Source: Adiantum capillus-veneris (taxonomy: Eukaryota; Streptophyta; Polypodiopsida; Polypodiales; Pteridaceae). From it: 64,000 nucleotides of DNA. This document shows, piece after piece, positions 46,101-59,262 of this stretch (positions are counted from its first letter, which is position 1; each line of letters opens with the position of its first letter). The position numbers and the translations under genes were made by a program. The DNA is taken from the NCBI GenBank assembly GCA_014529385.2, contig CM043963.1:65857895-65921894 (forward strand), written 5' to 3'. The notes beneath the pieces were generated by a model, which was not told the DNA's origin, did no database searches, and saw nothing but the letters and a program-made list of their open reading frames with translations.

Positions 46101-48312
46101 TACGACCACACATGTGATTACAGGTTCACTCAGTATGTGATGATGGTCATTTTTTGGACACCTTCACACTTTATTTTCAAGAAAACTATCTGCCAAGGGT
46201 AGTCAACAGAGCTTTCCAAACTTTCACCAAGGGGGTTGGTTTGGCAAGATATACCCAAGGGTTGGATTGCCAAGGCAACACCAAGGGTTACGAGTTCAAT
46301 TTCTTTATTTTCACTAATCTCTAATTTCAATGCTTCACAGATCAAAGAAATTTTGATATGGTAAGCTTACAGGTTGAGGGATCTACTTGACTTCCAGGTA
46401 AGTATGAGGTAATTTCCACCTCGTGGTGGTAAGTACATGTTTTTTGGATCTATTTTCCTTTCCAATTAAGTTTGCTTAAGTTCTGCAAACAGGATGTTTG
46501 GGCTAGAAGGCTTTCATCTAGCTTGCTCTTTAGCCAAGTGACAAGGTCCTCTAAGAGCAAAGCATTTTGAGAAAATAATGATATTTTCTCTCTTCCTTGT
46601 TCATCAAGATACCGTGATGGGTTTGCCTTTGTTGAAACAATTACAGACCTACATGGTATGGTTGTGTTTGGTACATGTGGTTGCATGGGATACAACATGC
46701 TCTAGGAACTCAAGGAGTTTGGTTTAGCCAGTGTGGAGCACTAATAATGAGGGTCTCTCACTCTTGTTGTGGAGTGTTTTGCAGTTACCTCCACACACAA
46801 GTACATCTTGTACTTGCTGGATGTCGCTTTTTTGGCCATCCTTATTTGAGACATATTCCACATGTGGAGAATATGAGTCTCTGGGACTGACACTGGAGCC
46901 TAATTCCCAATGATGTGTCACGACGACGTCCCTACAGGCTGGTTGCATCCATTTATTAGGCCATTTGGAGCACACCGTATCAGGAACAATTTCAGTGGCC
47001 AAAAATTGTCGGGTACTCAGTACAGACTTGTTCCAATTACAAGTGATGTTAAACCACCTTAACGGAGGTCATTTCTACATACAGCCATGTATGCTGCATT
47101 CATGAGAATGTTTCATGGTTGGTACCTCGGTGTGACTGGGTTGTCACCTTTTGTTATGGTCCAACTTTTGTTGCCAGGATTTCCCGTATGTACCGTGAAA
47201 AGTCTCGTCATGGAATTGCGGTTTGGATAAGTTTGTGTTAAATGCATGCACACTAGGTGTTATGGGCCCTAGTGTTTAACACCGATTTATTTGGAGCGGC
47301 ATGGAAATTCAGAGACTTTATTCTTTCTGCACCTTTTTGCATTGCAAGTGCAATCTCTACTGCAAATTTATTATGAGTTTACACCCTACCATACGAGGTA
47401 ATGGCTCAGTATGGGTATCTGTGGTTGTTTGGTCTAAACTCTAAGAGTTTACTCCACTCCAACCCGCTTTCAACCTAGTTGGTTGTCTCCATTCCATATT
47501 GAGTATATGGCTAGATACTCAATGTTTGAGTTATGGTTTATCGTCAGTCGTGGAAGACTGTCTGTAAGTGGTTGGGGGAAAGTACCTCACTCTTACTTTT
47601 GCTATTCATCCCGCGTTGGATGGGCAACTTACAAGTATTTTTTGCTAAAGGATCTGCTAAGACATACATTAGCACAAAGCATTCTGAATGGGAAATTCTC
47701 TCCCTATTCTAGAATTTGCTTAAGTAAGGTTTTCAATTGTGAACACCTGTTGTGGTGGGATTGGATACCGTTTTAATAGTTTCATAAGTCAAGGACTTAA
47801 TATGTGTGCTGACAAAGTATGTTGGCAGGTAACCTTCATTTGGGGTGAACATGTAGTTCTCTGTGTTCCAAAATGTTCAAAAGTTTGACATGAGAACACT
47901 CCCTATTCTGTCCCTCAGTAGCTATGAGCTTTTCAAGATACTCACTCGAGCTGAAAATCTAGCTCACAACTTCATGGACAGTTGCGCCAAGGTTTTCTTG
48001 CATTTTTCCAGTATCTTCAGAAAGTCTGAAACTTGGTTATCTCTTTAGACACCTTTTAGTTGTGGTTACTCCTTTAAAGTACTCAAGTGAGTTATAAATT
48101 GAGTTACCATTTAGACCAGTGGTTGCAAAAGGACAACAATGTTGAAAATCAAGATGTTGCTCTTGGTTTCATTGAACCTCCTTACTGCACTAAGTATCAT
48201 AGGGACAATTGGCTCGCGTATGGGATGCCAATAAGGAAAACATCAGTGTTCTTAAGAAGATACTACCACTTGTGTTTTCGAGGATGAAAATGCTTCTCGA
48301 AGGGGGGATTAA
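43137..48312 (+). other. RE-C interior 2, non-coding
   Basis: It starts with the same GCTATGGAGGAAGGG leader and a CT-rich tract (43199-43238), as after LTR 1. It then follows interior 1 with many substitutions and indels. The stretch near 43240-43630 is open in several frames, but the codons are not shared with the other copies. A purine tract (AAGGGGGGATTAA) precedes LTR 3 at 48313. Confidence 0.7.
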
Positions 48313-48457
48313 TGTCAAAACAAGGGCTACCCTAGAGGTCAAGGACCTCTGGCCAAGGGCCGCCGGCTGCCCAGTGGAGAAGGGATCCTTGGGCTAGGAG
48401 GCTATAAAGGGAGGTTGGGTGGAGGATTTGGACTACGGAAGTTCCCAGGGTTCTACA
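48313..48457 (+). repeat. RE-C LTR 3 (internal copy)
   Basis: It begins TGTCAAAACAAGGGCTACC and ends GGTTCTACA. It has CTATAAAGG in place of the TATA box. It is followed not by a primer site but by AGTAGTTATGAT, the start of a second copy of the 3' interior. Confidence 0.8.
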
Positions 48458-48836
48458 TAGTAGTTATGATATTTTCAAGATACTCATGCGAGTTGGAAAT
48501 CTGGCTCACAACTTCATGGAAAGTTGCACCACCATTTTCTTGTATTTTGCCTTCAGCAAGTATGAAAACTAGTTATGTCTGTAGACACCTCTTAGTTGTG
48601 GTTACTCCTTTAAAGTACTCAAGTGAGTTATATATTGAGTTACCATTTAGATACAGGTGGTTGCAAAAGGACAACAATGTTGAAAATCAAAATGTTGCTC
48701 TTGGTTTCACTACACCAAGTATCATATGGAAAATTGGCTTGCGTATGGGATGCCAATAAGGAAAACATCAATGCTCTTACAAAGATACTACCACTTGTGT
48801 TTTTGAGGATGAAAACACTTCTCCAAGGGGGAGTAA
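48458..48836 (+). repeat. duplicated 3' interior segment of RE-C with polypurine tract
   Basis: This segment repeats 47918-48312 (about 85-90% identical by eye). With the LTR that follows each copy it forms a ~520-540-bp tandem duplication (47918-48457 and 48458-48977). It ends with the purine tract CCAAGGGGGAGTAA (48823-48836). Confidence 0.8.
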
Positions 48837-48977
48837 TGTTAGGCCAAGGGCCACCCTGGAGGTCAAGGACCTGGCCAAGGCCCCAGCTACCAAGTGGAGA
48901 AGTGATCCTAGGGCCAGGAGGCTATAAAAGGGAGGTTGGGCGGAGGATTCGGACATGGCAGCTCCAAGGGAATTTCA
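48837..48977 (+). repeat. RE-C LTR 4 (3' LTR, 141 bp)
   Basis: It begins TGTTAGGCCAAGGGCCACCC and ends AAGGGAATTTCA. The TATA box CTATAAAAG is at 48922-48930. It is followed by TGTGA (48978-48982), the right TSD. Confidence 0.9.
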
Positions 48978-48982
48978 TGTGA

Positions 48983-49370
48983 GGTCTTGGATTTGAGACC
49001 ATGAGGATATTGATGTTGTGTTTAATAAGTGTTTTGCTTAGTGCTTGAAGTTTCCATCTTCATTGCACTAGCTAGTATTGAAGGAACACAAAGGATTGTA
49101 TTGTAAAATGTCTCTCTTGATGGGAGAAGCCATAATACCAAGCCTTTTGGAGGGGGGAGCGGCTCCATGTAAATTTGGTCCTCAGCTGTTGTCAATAGCT
49201 TAGTTTCTCTCTCTTTTGAAGTATTGTTCATGCTATCTAACTAGGTGTTATACTTTTTGTTGCTCTCTCCACCCAAGCACTCTTGTTAATCTCATTAGGA
49301 ATCTATTCTAATGAAATGCTCACTATGTTCATGCTATTTTCGACAAGTTACTAGGCCATTAAATGTTACA
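48983..49370 (+). repeat. RE-B 3' LTR, second part
   Basis: It continues the RE-B LTR from GGTCTTGGATTTGAGACC to the terminal AATGTTACA. It is collinear with 10280-10671. CATGC (49371-49375) follows. Confidence 0.9.
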
Positions 49371-51605
<2,235 letters not shown>

Positions 51606-51618
51606 GCTGTGATACCAA
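51606..51618 (-). promoter_or_regulatory. RE-A primer binding site
   Basis: The minus strand reads TTGGTATCACAGC directly after the LTR. This is the initiator Met-tRNA complement with one mismatch (CAC for GAG at the centre, counting the shared A). Confidence 0.75.
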
Positions 51619-51787
51619 TGAAAGGACATAGGGAAGATAGACATGCCAATAACCACCCAACCATACCTATATATAGGCCCTTGGCCCTCTGGCTCTTAGC
51701 TATATATAGCCCATGTATCACGTGTATATCAGCCGGCCCCTGCTGGCCAAGGCCGTGCCCTCCTATAGTCCTACCCTTGGCATGACA
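51619..51787 (-). repeat. RE-A 5' LTR (169 bp)
   Basis: On the minus strand it begins TGTCATGCCAAGGGTAGG and ends GTCCTTTCA. It carries two perfect 12-bp palindromic TATA blocks, CCTATATATAGG (51667-51678) and GCTATATATAGC (51699-51710). ATCCC follows at 51788-51792. Confidence 0.85.
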
Positions 51788-51792
51788 ATCCC

Positions 51793-53250
51793 GATCCCTT
51801 TCTTTTAAGATAAGTTTTTTTTAAAGTTTTGTGTTGAGTTTTCTTTCTAGTCCCAAATATCCCGAGCGTTTTTTTGTTTTTAATACTTTTTTTCAAAAAA
51901 TAACTTTTTTTGAGGATAAAGTGGTCACGTGGATGCCGAGTCCCACGCGTACACAACAGCTCCTATGGGCTCTATCTAACCTCTTTTTACCTAACACTAC
52001 TAATTAACATTAACTACCTCTGCTAACAACTGTCAAACATAGTACACTGCACACTCACAGACAATCAACTCTACTACTCATTGTCTACTCTACCACTTAA
52101 CAGAAGCTGGCAAAAACCTGCTAATCGGTCTATTGAAGCCACTTAATACTAATGGAAGAAAGGCTTCCAGAGGTAGCAATGAGTGCTCCTCAAGCTTAAT
52201 GCAAGGCATTCCTCGACAAAGTGGCATAAAAAATGTACGCTTTGTTGTACATGTCAAAGCTGGGAACTTGCCTATGCACTGTGTGCGAGCCTTGAAAAGC
52301 TACAAACACACAACTAGAAGAGCCTAGCAAGCTCAAATGGGCAGGGGTGTGTCACTCATCGCTCAATGCTTCCGTCATGAAGGATCCTGTGCTCCAAAGA
52401 AGAAGGAGCCGCCATTGATGTCGCGCTCGACCGCCTCGCCGCCGCAATGCTCGATCACTCTCTCTCTCTCTCTCTCTCTCTCAAGCATACACACACACAC
52501 ACACACCTGTGAGCACACAAAAGACAAGGATACAGAGATGGAGCAAGAGCACTTCTTAGCTTACACCTCAGAGAATGAGGATTTTTAGGTAAAATGGACC
52601 TTTTATAAGAGTTCAACTCAGTTGTACAAGGGCGCCCATAGTGGTCGAAACTACTGTAAAAATAAGATAAGTGGTGCGCCTCTCATCGGCAATCACCTAC
52701 ACACCTATTGGACTAACAAGCCCGGTCCATGACTCAATCAAATAAATAATATGCATCCGTCAAAGGTGATAGGGTGTCCATGAGGGTTAACAATGAGCAA
52801 AGTGGTGTTTCTTACATTAATATATGCATGAGCAATGTGGTGTTTCTTACATTCAAGCTTTGCATCTGTCCGCTAGTATTTATATCTTGAAAGCCATGCA
52901 CTAGGTTATGGAGCATGCACATTGTGACTCCATGTGTAGCCAAACATGAAGTATGGAGTCTTCACCTACCATCACTCGATAACCATACCCTATACCCTAG
53001 CCATCCACGTGATGTCCAAGGTGAAAGTACATCTTAACCCTTTCTCCTCTATTGCTTGTTTTTCACCAGGCCAAAAATATCAAATACCCAAGTGCAAAGG
53101 GACTTGTGCCATGCACTTTGGGGGCTAGGATTAAGCCATTGTTGTGAAGTTTCCATCTTCTCCTCTCTACTCTATGTTTTATGCTAGCAATTTGTCTAGT
53201 TATCCTTATCCTAGTATGCTCTCATAGTCAATTCTGTGTGTGTGCGTGTG
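51793..53250. other. right flank of RE-A and spacer, no gene seen
   Basis: The first part continues the sequence interrupted by RE-A. After that the stretch holds a (CT)n-(CA)n microsatellite (52457-52504) and a TG-rich run near 53234-53250. There are no conserved domains, and the open frames are short or repeat-derived. I cannot assign it to a family. Confidence 0.4.
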
Positions 53251-53580
53251 TGTTAGCTGAAGACGGGCGGCCACACTCAACTGAAGACTGACGAAATGAT
53301 AAAAGAAGGAAATCCTATGTAGTCATTCATTGATTAAGAAAACCCGTAATTTCACTTGTAAATACTTGGGGCTTGCAGAAGTTTTCAATTTTGTATATTA
53401 TTTTTGCCATTAGACTAAGTAGGATTTCACTTTGGAACACGAGGTTTTGTATTTAAAAGGTATATATACCAAATTCTAACCTTAATAAAAAAACCCCCTT
53501 TTGTTCATTCTATGAAGTGTCTGTGAGAAGCGTATCGTGTACGAGAGAGAGTGAGAGCTTATCTTGATGCTACGCGTACA
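53251..53580 (+). repeat. candidate RE-G 5' LTR
   Basis: It begins TGTTAGCTGAAGACGGG and ends CTACGCGTACA. It has a TATA box (TATATATA near 53461-53469) and an AATAAA at 53483. It is immediately followed by C and TGGTGGTCGGAATC, which begins with TGG like a primer site. The partner LTR is not in the window, so this is an inference from signal order. Confidence 0.4.
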
Positions 53581-53581
53581 C

Positions 53582-54154
53582 TGGTGGTCGGAATCAAATA
53601 CGGAGAAGTGCAGCGTGTTGCCCCCGAAGAGAGCTACGCGCCAATACCCACACTGTGCGTGTACAGCCCGGCTTCACGAGATTGACCCACGAGCTATTTT
53701 TAGGGATTTGGTAAGCAAACGGTGTTTGTTTTCGCAGTTCAGCATATCCACGCATTCGTATTGAGTAGAGCTACACATTAGGAACCTTTGTTTTCAGAAA
53801 CGTAAATCTGCAAAAACCTATCACACATTCTACGTGATTCTGCACTAGGTGTTTATGAGTAGGGTTTTGGATCACGGACCTTAGGGAGAGTGGCCTATTA
53901 GTGTTAATAGGATATCCCTCAAGTTTTGTAGCGTTTTGAAAACGTCTAATGGGTATTTGGCTCATGGAAATGTTGTAGGAAATCTCCTCATGTGCACAAT
54001 AGTAGGTTGTAACTTAGACATTGGGTAGAGACCTCTGTAGGAAATAGTCAATAGTCGGTCGAGTGTAGGTTGACACCCTATGCTTGCTTCCATGCGCCTG
54101 CGGGTCGAGCTTCGTCCTTAGCTGACAATTCTTGTTAGGTGAGTTCTTGTTGTG
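53582..54154 (+). other. RE-G leader with candidate primer site
   Basis: TGGTGGTCGGAATC (53582-53595) is the candidate primer site. The rest is non-coding leader up to a GC-rich ATG at 54155. Confidence 0.35.
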
Positions 54155-54208
54155 ATGGCGTCCGTCGCGGCGGCGCAGCTGCCGGGGATGAAAAACCTAG
54201 GTAGGTGA
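54155..54208 (+). CDS. short leader peptide or gag first exon of RE-G
   Basis: An ATG opens a 17-codon frame (MASVAAAQLPGMKNLGR) that is strikingly GC-rich compared with its surroundings. It contains CTAG|GTAGGT at 54200/54201, which resembles a splice donor. It may be an upstream open frame or the first coding exon of gag. There is no proof of either. Confidence 0.3.
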   Translation: MASVAAAQLPGMKNLGR

Positions 54209-54692
54209 CCGAGACTAGTCCTTGAGGATAGGGATTCTTTGGCTTGCCAGATTTTTATTTTACATTTAGATAGGATCAGAGGGTGGTGGACTCTCTAGGT
54301 CTTAGGAGGAGTCTAGGGAACGTATGGCTGGCCTGGATCGTCCATCTTAGGTAGTGTTAGATAGGAGTTAGGTTGTGGTGTGTAGAGTAGGAGTTGGAGT
54401 GGTAGATGCGGTGAGAAGATAGCTTGAGAGTCCGTGCGAGGCCAGGAAGCAACCGAGGCACCAAAATCACCATCTCACATGATAAGTAGGAGTAGGGTAA
54501 GTAGGATATCATGATTTATGATCAGGAGCACTTCATGCATGTTATTTGTTGTTAGGCTCATCGAAGAAATATAAAAGACGGTAAATTGTGTTTAGAAGCT
54601 GATATGTAGTCTAAAAGTTTCTGTGATTATTGATGAGAGGTCTACAGAGCATAGGGAAGTCCACTGGTAGAAAAAAAATAAATTCTAAGATA

Positions 54693-54720
54693 GTAGACAT
54701 CCTACGCGTAGGATGTCTAC
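54693..54720. repeat. perfect 28-bp palindrome in the RE-G leader
   Basis: Two 14-base arms, GTAGACATCCTACG and CGTAGGATGTCTAC, are exact reverse complements with no spacer. Confidence 0.95.
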
Positions 54721-55131
54721 AGGGTGATCTGGTAGGAATTTTGAGAATTTAAGTTGGCCAGAGTGTTTAGAAGGTAGGTTTTACCCTATTTTCACCTAGA
54801 AAGTGGAAGATTGACCATATCTTGACAGATTGTGGCCAAAGGACAGGAATTGCCAGACATCCTACCCAAATCGTGCCAAAGCATAATTTTGAGACCAAAA
54901 CCATAGGATGTCTTCATGTGCATGATCTACATGATTTATTGAGACCACGTGAAAGGCTTCATCTCAATTGGGTGAGAAAATTTGGGGTTTAAGCACGCTT
55001 TTTGACGGAAACAAGGCCAAAATAGCTAAGTTTGGGGTCTTTTGACATTCAAACACAAATCTAAACACACCAGGGTGATCAGCACATCAAGGAAAAGCTA
55101 TGGGCCAAGTTGGGTTAAATTTTGATGCAAA

Positions 55132-55155
55132 AGACATCCTACACGTAGGATGTCT
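55132..55155. repeat. 24-bp palindrome, second copy
   Basis: AGACATCCTACA and CGTAGGATGTCT form arms with a single mismatch at the centre. Confidence 0.95.
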
Positions 55156-55414
55156 AATGCATGATTAAAAGGCCAAAATTATATTTAAGACATACCAGGC
55201 TCTCATATAGCTTTAGACAAACCTCCTAGTCAAGTCTGGTCCAATTTGGAGTTGATTTGAATGGTGAATTCATCAGAATGGACATTAGGCTTCTGAAACA
55301 GATTTCTGATCAGTTGACCACCTTATAGGTGTCCATACCAAAGAGTGAGAACATATGTGAGCTCAGCACATCAAGGGAAATCCATATTGCAAATTTTATC
55401 TGAAAGAGAGAAAA

Positions 55415-55440
55415 TAGACATCCTACGCATAGGATGTCTA
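55415..55440. repeat. 26-bp palindrome, third copy
   Basis: TAGACATCCTACG and CATAGGATGTCTA form arms with a single mismatch next to the centre. Confidence 0.95.
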
Positions 55441-55768
55441 CAGGATCATTTTTAGGACAATATTATACTGTGGACATACAAGGAGGTTCTAGTTGACTTA
55501 AGGGTTCATAGAACTTCTTTCAGAAGTGAAATTGGAATTTGTTTGACCTATTTACGAAGCAAAGATGAGAATTAAGATGTTACCTCTAGATGACAAACAC
55601 ATAAGTGGTGTACAGTTCAAGATTAGTAGACCTAATCAAGAACATCAGAAGTGTATAGAGTACAGTAGTGGTTGGGATTAACCCTCTAGTTATACCAATC
55701 ATTACTAAGACCACCTCTAGCGATTAAATTCTTTGATTTGATTACCAGAATTAAACGCTTGTGTACAG

Positions 55769-55819
55769 GTATATTCAGCAGCAAAGCAAGAAGTTGTGCA
55801 GAAATTGATCCCTTGCCAG
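55769..55819 (+). other. possible 51-nt mini-exon in the RE-G leader
   Basis: The segment is preceded by an acceptor-like TGTACAG and followed by a full donor consensus, CAG|GTGAGT. It is open in one frame (VYSAAKQEVVQKLIPCQ). This suggests splicing of the leader. It is untested. Confidence 0.3.
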
Positions 55820-55848
55820 GTGAGTGGCTGGATTTGTGATAAATTGCA

Positions 55849-56853
55849 TTGCTAAGTTTGATGAATTTAAGATTAGGAAGACACATTCCAAGAGACCAAA
55901 AAGTGGCATGTAATCAGGATAGCTTAGTATCCACTGAGGAGAGTGTAACTCAGGCAAGGCTAGATCCATTAGCCCCAATCGTTGAGGAAGGTAGTGATAT
56001 TGACACTTCATCAAACAAGTCCTTCTTCATGATGGCTAGTCAACAGCCAGGAGGCTTCTCCGGTGAAGTACCAATGCTAGGAGGAAGTACCTCCCAAAAC
56101 CCTTTGAACAAGACCAAGTTCACTATAATCTTCTTAGAAGGAACAAACTCTCGGGGAGCCCTAGTTTATTCTTACTATTGGGGATGCAAGTGTATTTGTA
56201 TAGAGGAACGGCCTTCTCAGAGACTGGAGATAATTCAAGTCTATGATGATGGAGATAGATTTTGAGATGAAAGGGGGAACCACTATCTGATAGTTAGGAA
56301 CCCTGAGGATTACAACAGGTATGGAGATAATGTGGCAAAAGAAAAAATGGTCTCAAAAACTCAAGAGTCGCCTCCTAAAATTGATCAACCTGGAGCTCTT
56401 TTTATGTATAATAAAAAAACAACCAGAGTCTCTACCTATAATGAGAATGTGGAAATTTACAAGCATGAGAGCGAGGGAGTAGTCTCTTATTTTGAATGCA
56501 AAGAACCCTACCCAAATGAATTAAGCGATTACAAGGTTCTTTACTTCTTCTCTTATGAAATTGCTATTGGGAAGGATATCATTTTTGTTGACAGGTACGG
56601 GCGAGAATACAAAAGAATTCTGCCAGAGGAGGTAGATAAGGCAACAGTTCCAGAAACATCAACATATGCCCCCAAAGAAGTACCAAGGTCCACCTATACC
56701 CCTAGCAAGTCTACAAATCCATTTTCAGAAGACTCTACGACGCAACATCACATTCTAACTGACAACATACTTTCAACTATCAGAACCAGCAAGCAACCCA
56801 ACCATCATTGCAGGCATGGCTTCAACAAAATGCAACATCCAAACAAGACCTAA
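55849..56853 (+). pseudogene. RE-G gag N-terminal region
   Basis: Frames 55849-56265 and 56332-56853 carry one protein broken by a TGA at 56263. The first part includes FFMMASQQPGGFSGEVP. The second is a globular stretch (YKVLYFFSYEIAIGKDIIFVDRYGREYKR) followed by a Thr/Ser/Pro-rich linker. I do not recognise the globular part as a named domain. It precedes the sequence that carries the Gag end, so it is most likely the Gag N-terminal region. Confidence 0.5.
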
Positions 56854-57419
56854 ATAGAGGTGGTTATCCAGCCGCACGAGGGCTAAGAGATTTACAAGAA
56901 CCACCACTCCATTCACATTACCAAGGTGAGAGTAAGCCGAAAACTCAAGAGTCGGCAAAGCCCGGAAGACAACCCATAGAACGAGAAGAAAGAGAACGAG
57001 TTCGGAGAGATGAACCACCTCTTGCAAGAACCGTCAAAAATTATGGCTTAGGAGCACCTCTTGGAAAGGAACTCTCCCACTACCAAAGGCCAGAAGAGGC
57101 ATATTGAGGAGGATGAGGAGAACCAACGATGAGATTTGTAGACCATGATAGAATTAGACCTTCTCAAGTGCAAAAATGGATAAACAAGAAATACTCGGGA
57201 AACAAAGATCCTAGGGATCATGTAGCAGCGTTAAATGAGTTAACTAAGGGAGCTATTTACCTTGTAGACAATTGTGCGGTCTACAAGGAGGGTGAATTCA
57301 AGGATCTTGATGACAATTCATCCTCACAACAAAGTGGAGGCAAATCCACTAAGTCAACACAGAAAGGAGAGATAACTGTAAGCCAAGATCAACTGGTGGA
57401 AGAAGTGCTAAAAAAATAA
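56808..57419 (+). pseudogene. RE-G gag, capsid core deleted
   Basis: Frames 56808-57107 and 57129-57419 give a basic, charged linker (REERERVRRDEPPLAR) and then KKYSGNKDPRDHVAALNEL, the start of a Retrotrans_gag domain. The central part of the capsid is absent: the sequence passes straight to GAIYLVDNCAVYKEGEFKDL, which looks like material after the capsid. A stop at 57105 separates the two frames. Confidence 0.6.
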
Positions 57420-57423
57420 TAAT

Positions 57424-58590
57424 ATGTATGCCAAGCCTCAGGCTAACCAGCCAAAGTGGTGTGCAATTGAACAAAAATGGACAAACCATGTGATGGAGGA
57501 ATGTTATTATAACAAGGGATATGAGAGAGAGCAACCTTATGCTCCCCAAGCTCAAGTAGAATCTCCTCAAAGCCCACCGATGCCTAGGTATCAAGCAGGT
57601 AACCTACCAGGACCTGTAGGAGTTGAAATACCACAACCAGTATTGGGGCAACAACCACCCCTACCAGGAGTAAGACCGGTCGGCATAAGGTATGCACCGA
57701 CGATAAAGGAACCAGAAGAGAAGGCTTTGGTACCCATGCATGCATATTACAAAGATCCCAATGGATATGTAGCAAATCCTGTCTATCATCCACCTGAAGA
57801 ACCTAAGACGCAAGAACCTTGGAGCATGATTGGAATTACGGGACCACCAACATCTGCCCAGGCTATAGGAGAAGGAAGATACAGCTTGGATGAACGGACA
57901 TTGTTGTTTATAGCCAACGGAGGCATGGGCGGGCAGAGGCATGCTTACCAACAGAGAGGAGCTCAAGGAGCACCTCAACAGCCTAAGGGACCCTGCTACT
58001 ACAAGTGTGGCGGAGATCACTGGCTAAGAGACTGTCCTCACGATGAAATCATTAGAGTCAATGAGTATTTCACCGAATGTGGAATTACTCACTTGATTCC
58101 TAAATTCCCTAAGAACCCGAGCAAAGGATCAAAAACTACTTTAAACATGCTGGAAGCAGTGCTATCCAGTGGGGGGTTAGAAAATGAAACAATAATACCT
58201 ATTCAGGTAGTCACATGGGCACAAGTTCAAAGAAGGACAAACGAACCCATAATTGAAGAGCCAAAGACCGATGCCCCTAGTGTAGAAATGAAAAATCAAC
58301 GAAGCACTTGGAAAGCTAGAAAGGCTCGTATGAAAGCCAGGAAGCAACAAGAGCAAATGGCTCTATCCGAGCAGCTAAAACACACAAAGGATAGATTGGA
58401 GCGATTAGAGGATCTAACTAGTTTAAGTTCACACACTGCTACAACCATAGGGCCCAAGGAAATAGTGGAACCCAAAAGTGCAGGATCGGGAGGATCAGTA
58501 CTGATAGAAAAAGTAAATGAGCAGCTTGATGCACTTTTAAAAGCATACAAAGCCAGACTCAAAAACAACCAAAACCAAGAGCAAAGATGA
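57424..58590 (+). pseudogene. RE-G gag C-terminus with zinc knuckle
   Basis: A 388-residue frame. After a Pro/Gln-rich first half, CYYKCGGDHWLRDC (57994 onward) forms a nucleocapsid-type knuckle with spacing C-x3-C-x3-H-x4-C. This looks like the short C-x2-C-x3-H-x4-C form with one Tyr codon duplicated. A coiled-coil-like segment follows (KARKQQEQMALSEQLKHTKDRLERLEDL). It ends before the protease region. Confidence 0.65.
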
Positions 58591-59262
58591 ATGACTTATC
58601 TATATGCGGAACTAGAAAAAAAAAGGTTGGAAATGTGTCGAAACATGATTGAAACAACCTAATCCTTGATAGAAAACCCACCTAATAAACCTGCAAGTTG
58701 GCACGAGGTGCCAGCTCCAACCCCTATCACACCAACTCTAGAGAAACAAGCAGACACAAAGGAGGGACTCACGACTGCCTCAGAGTCTCAGCGGGAACCT
58801 ATCATAGTGTCAAACACAACAGATGAGACATTTGATGGTTTCCAACCCAAAACATCGGCAGGGATGGGTAAAGAGTGTGACAGTTTAGATGCCCTGTGGA
58901 AGCAAATCCGAGAAGCAAATGAAGCTAATGGGGTAAATTATCAACTAAATCACGCTGAGAAGGAGAAAAATGAGATCTTACCTCCCATTGAAGAATTTGA
59001 GGCAAGATCACAAATGAACGTTGATATACATTCACAAGGGGGAGACTAGGGGTCAATTAGCTCGGGGCACATCCAACCTGACTCGCTAAAAACTCTACCC
59101 TCTTACCTAGGGGAGTATGAAGCTAAGTCTGAAGTGAGAGCAATCCCATCTCAAAGACTTTCTCCCAATAGAGTAATGGATTCACAAGGGTTGATTGAGT
59201 TATTGTCCACCCCTATGGCATGCACAATCACGTTAGCCAAAATCCTAAGGTTATGACCAAAC
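58591..59262 (+). other. RE-G linker between gag and protease
   Basis: Contains an acidic frame (58666-59049, starting IENPPNKPASW) without recognisable domains, then stop-interrupted sequence. It is probably the degraded Gag-Pol junction. Confidence 0.4.

Larger units (their letters stand above)
27659..48977 (+). mobile_element. RE-C: non-coding LTR element arranged as a tandem multi-LTR array
   Basis: The outer LTRs are 27659-27810 and 48837-48977, flanked by TGTGA (27654-27658 and 48978-48982). Two further LTR copies lie inside, at 43000-~43136 and 48313-48457. The order is LTR, interior 1, LTR, interior 2, LTR, ~380-bp partial interior, LTR. The interiors (38494-42999 and 43137-48312) are diverged copies of the body shared with RE-A. 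There is an exact initiator Met primer site after the first LTR and a purine tract before the last. RE-D interrupts interior 1 at 28084. No coding capacity is visible. Confidence 0.8.
9075..49370 (+). mobile_element. RE-B: Ty3/gypsy chromovirus-like element with 1.6-kb LTRs, split by nested insertions
   Basis: The 5' LTR is 9075-10671. The 3' LTR is in two pieces, 26365-27658 and 48983-49370, split by RE-C. CATGC flanks both ends (9070-9074 and 49371-49375). An exact TGGTATCAGAGC primer site follows the 5' LTR. Gag, zinc knuckle and protease lie at 11074-12767. RNase H, integrase and the start of a chromodomain lie at ~18165-19855. The reverse transcriptase is missing and its place is taken by RE-E. 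RE-F splits the chromodomain. Without the insertions the element would be roughly 7 kb. Confidence 0.85.
54209..55768 (+). other. RE-G leader/possible intron with repeated palindromes
   Basis: Non-coding. It contains three AGACATCCTAC-GTAGGATGTCT-type palindromes (54693-54720, 55132-55155, 55415-55440), embedded in diverged units about 285-440 bp apart. A recurring AGCACATCAAGG phrase lies at 55081 and 55361. Single half-sites also occur near 54855 and 54905. Confidence 0.65.

Noticed and set aside
54693-55440. MITE or other inverted-repeat transposon formed by the palindromes
   Set aside because: The arms are 12-14 bases with no spacer, no target duplication is seen, and the copies sit in larger tandem units.
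54693-55440. CRISPR-like array
   Set aside because: There are only three palindromic copies with spacing of about 285-440 bp, in a plant retroelement leader.
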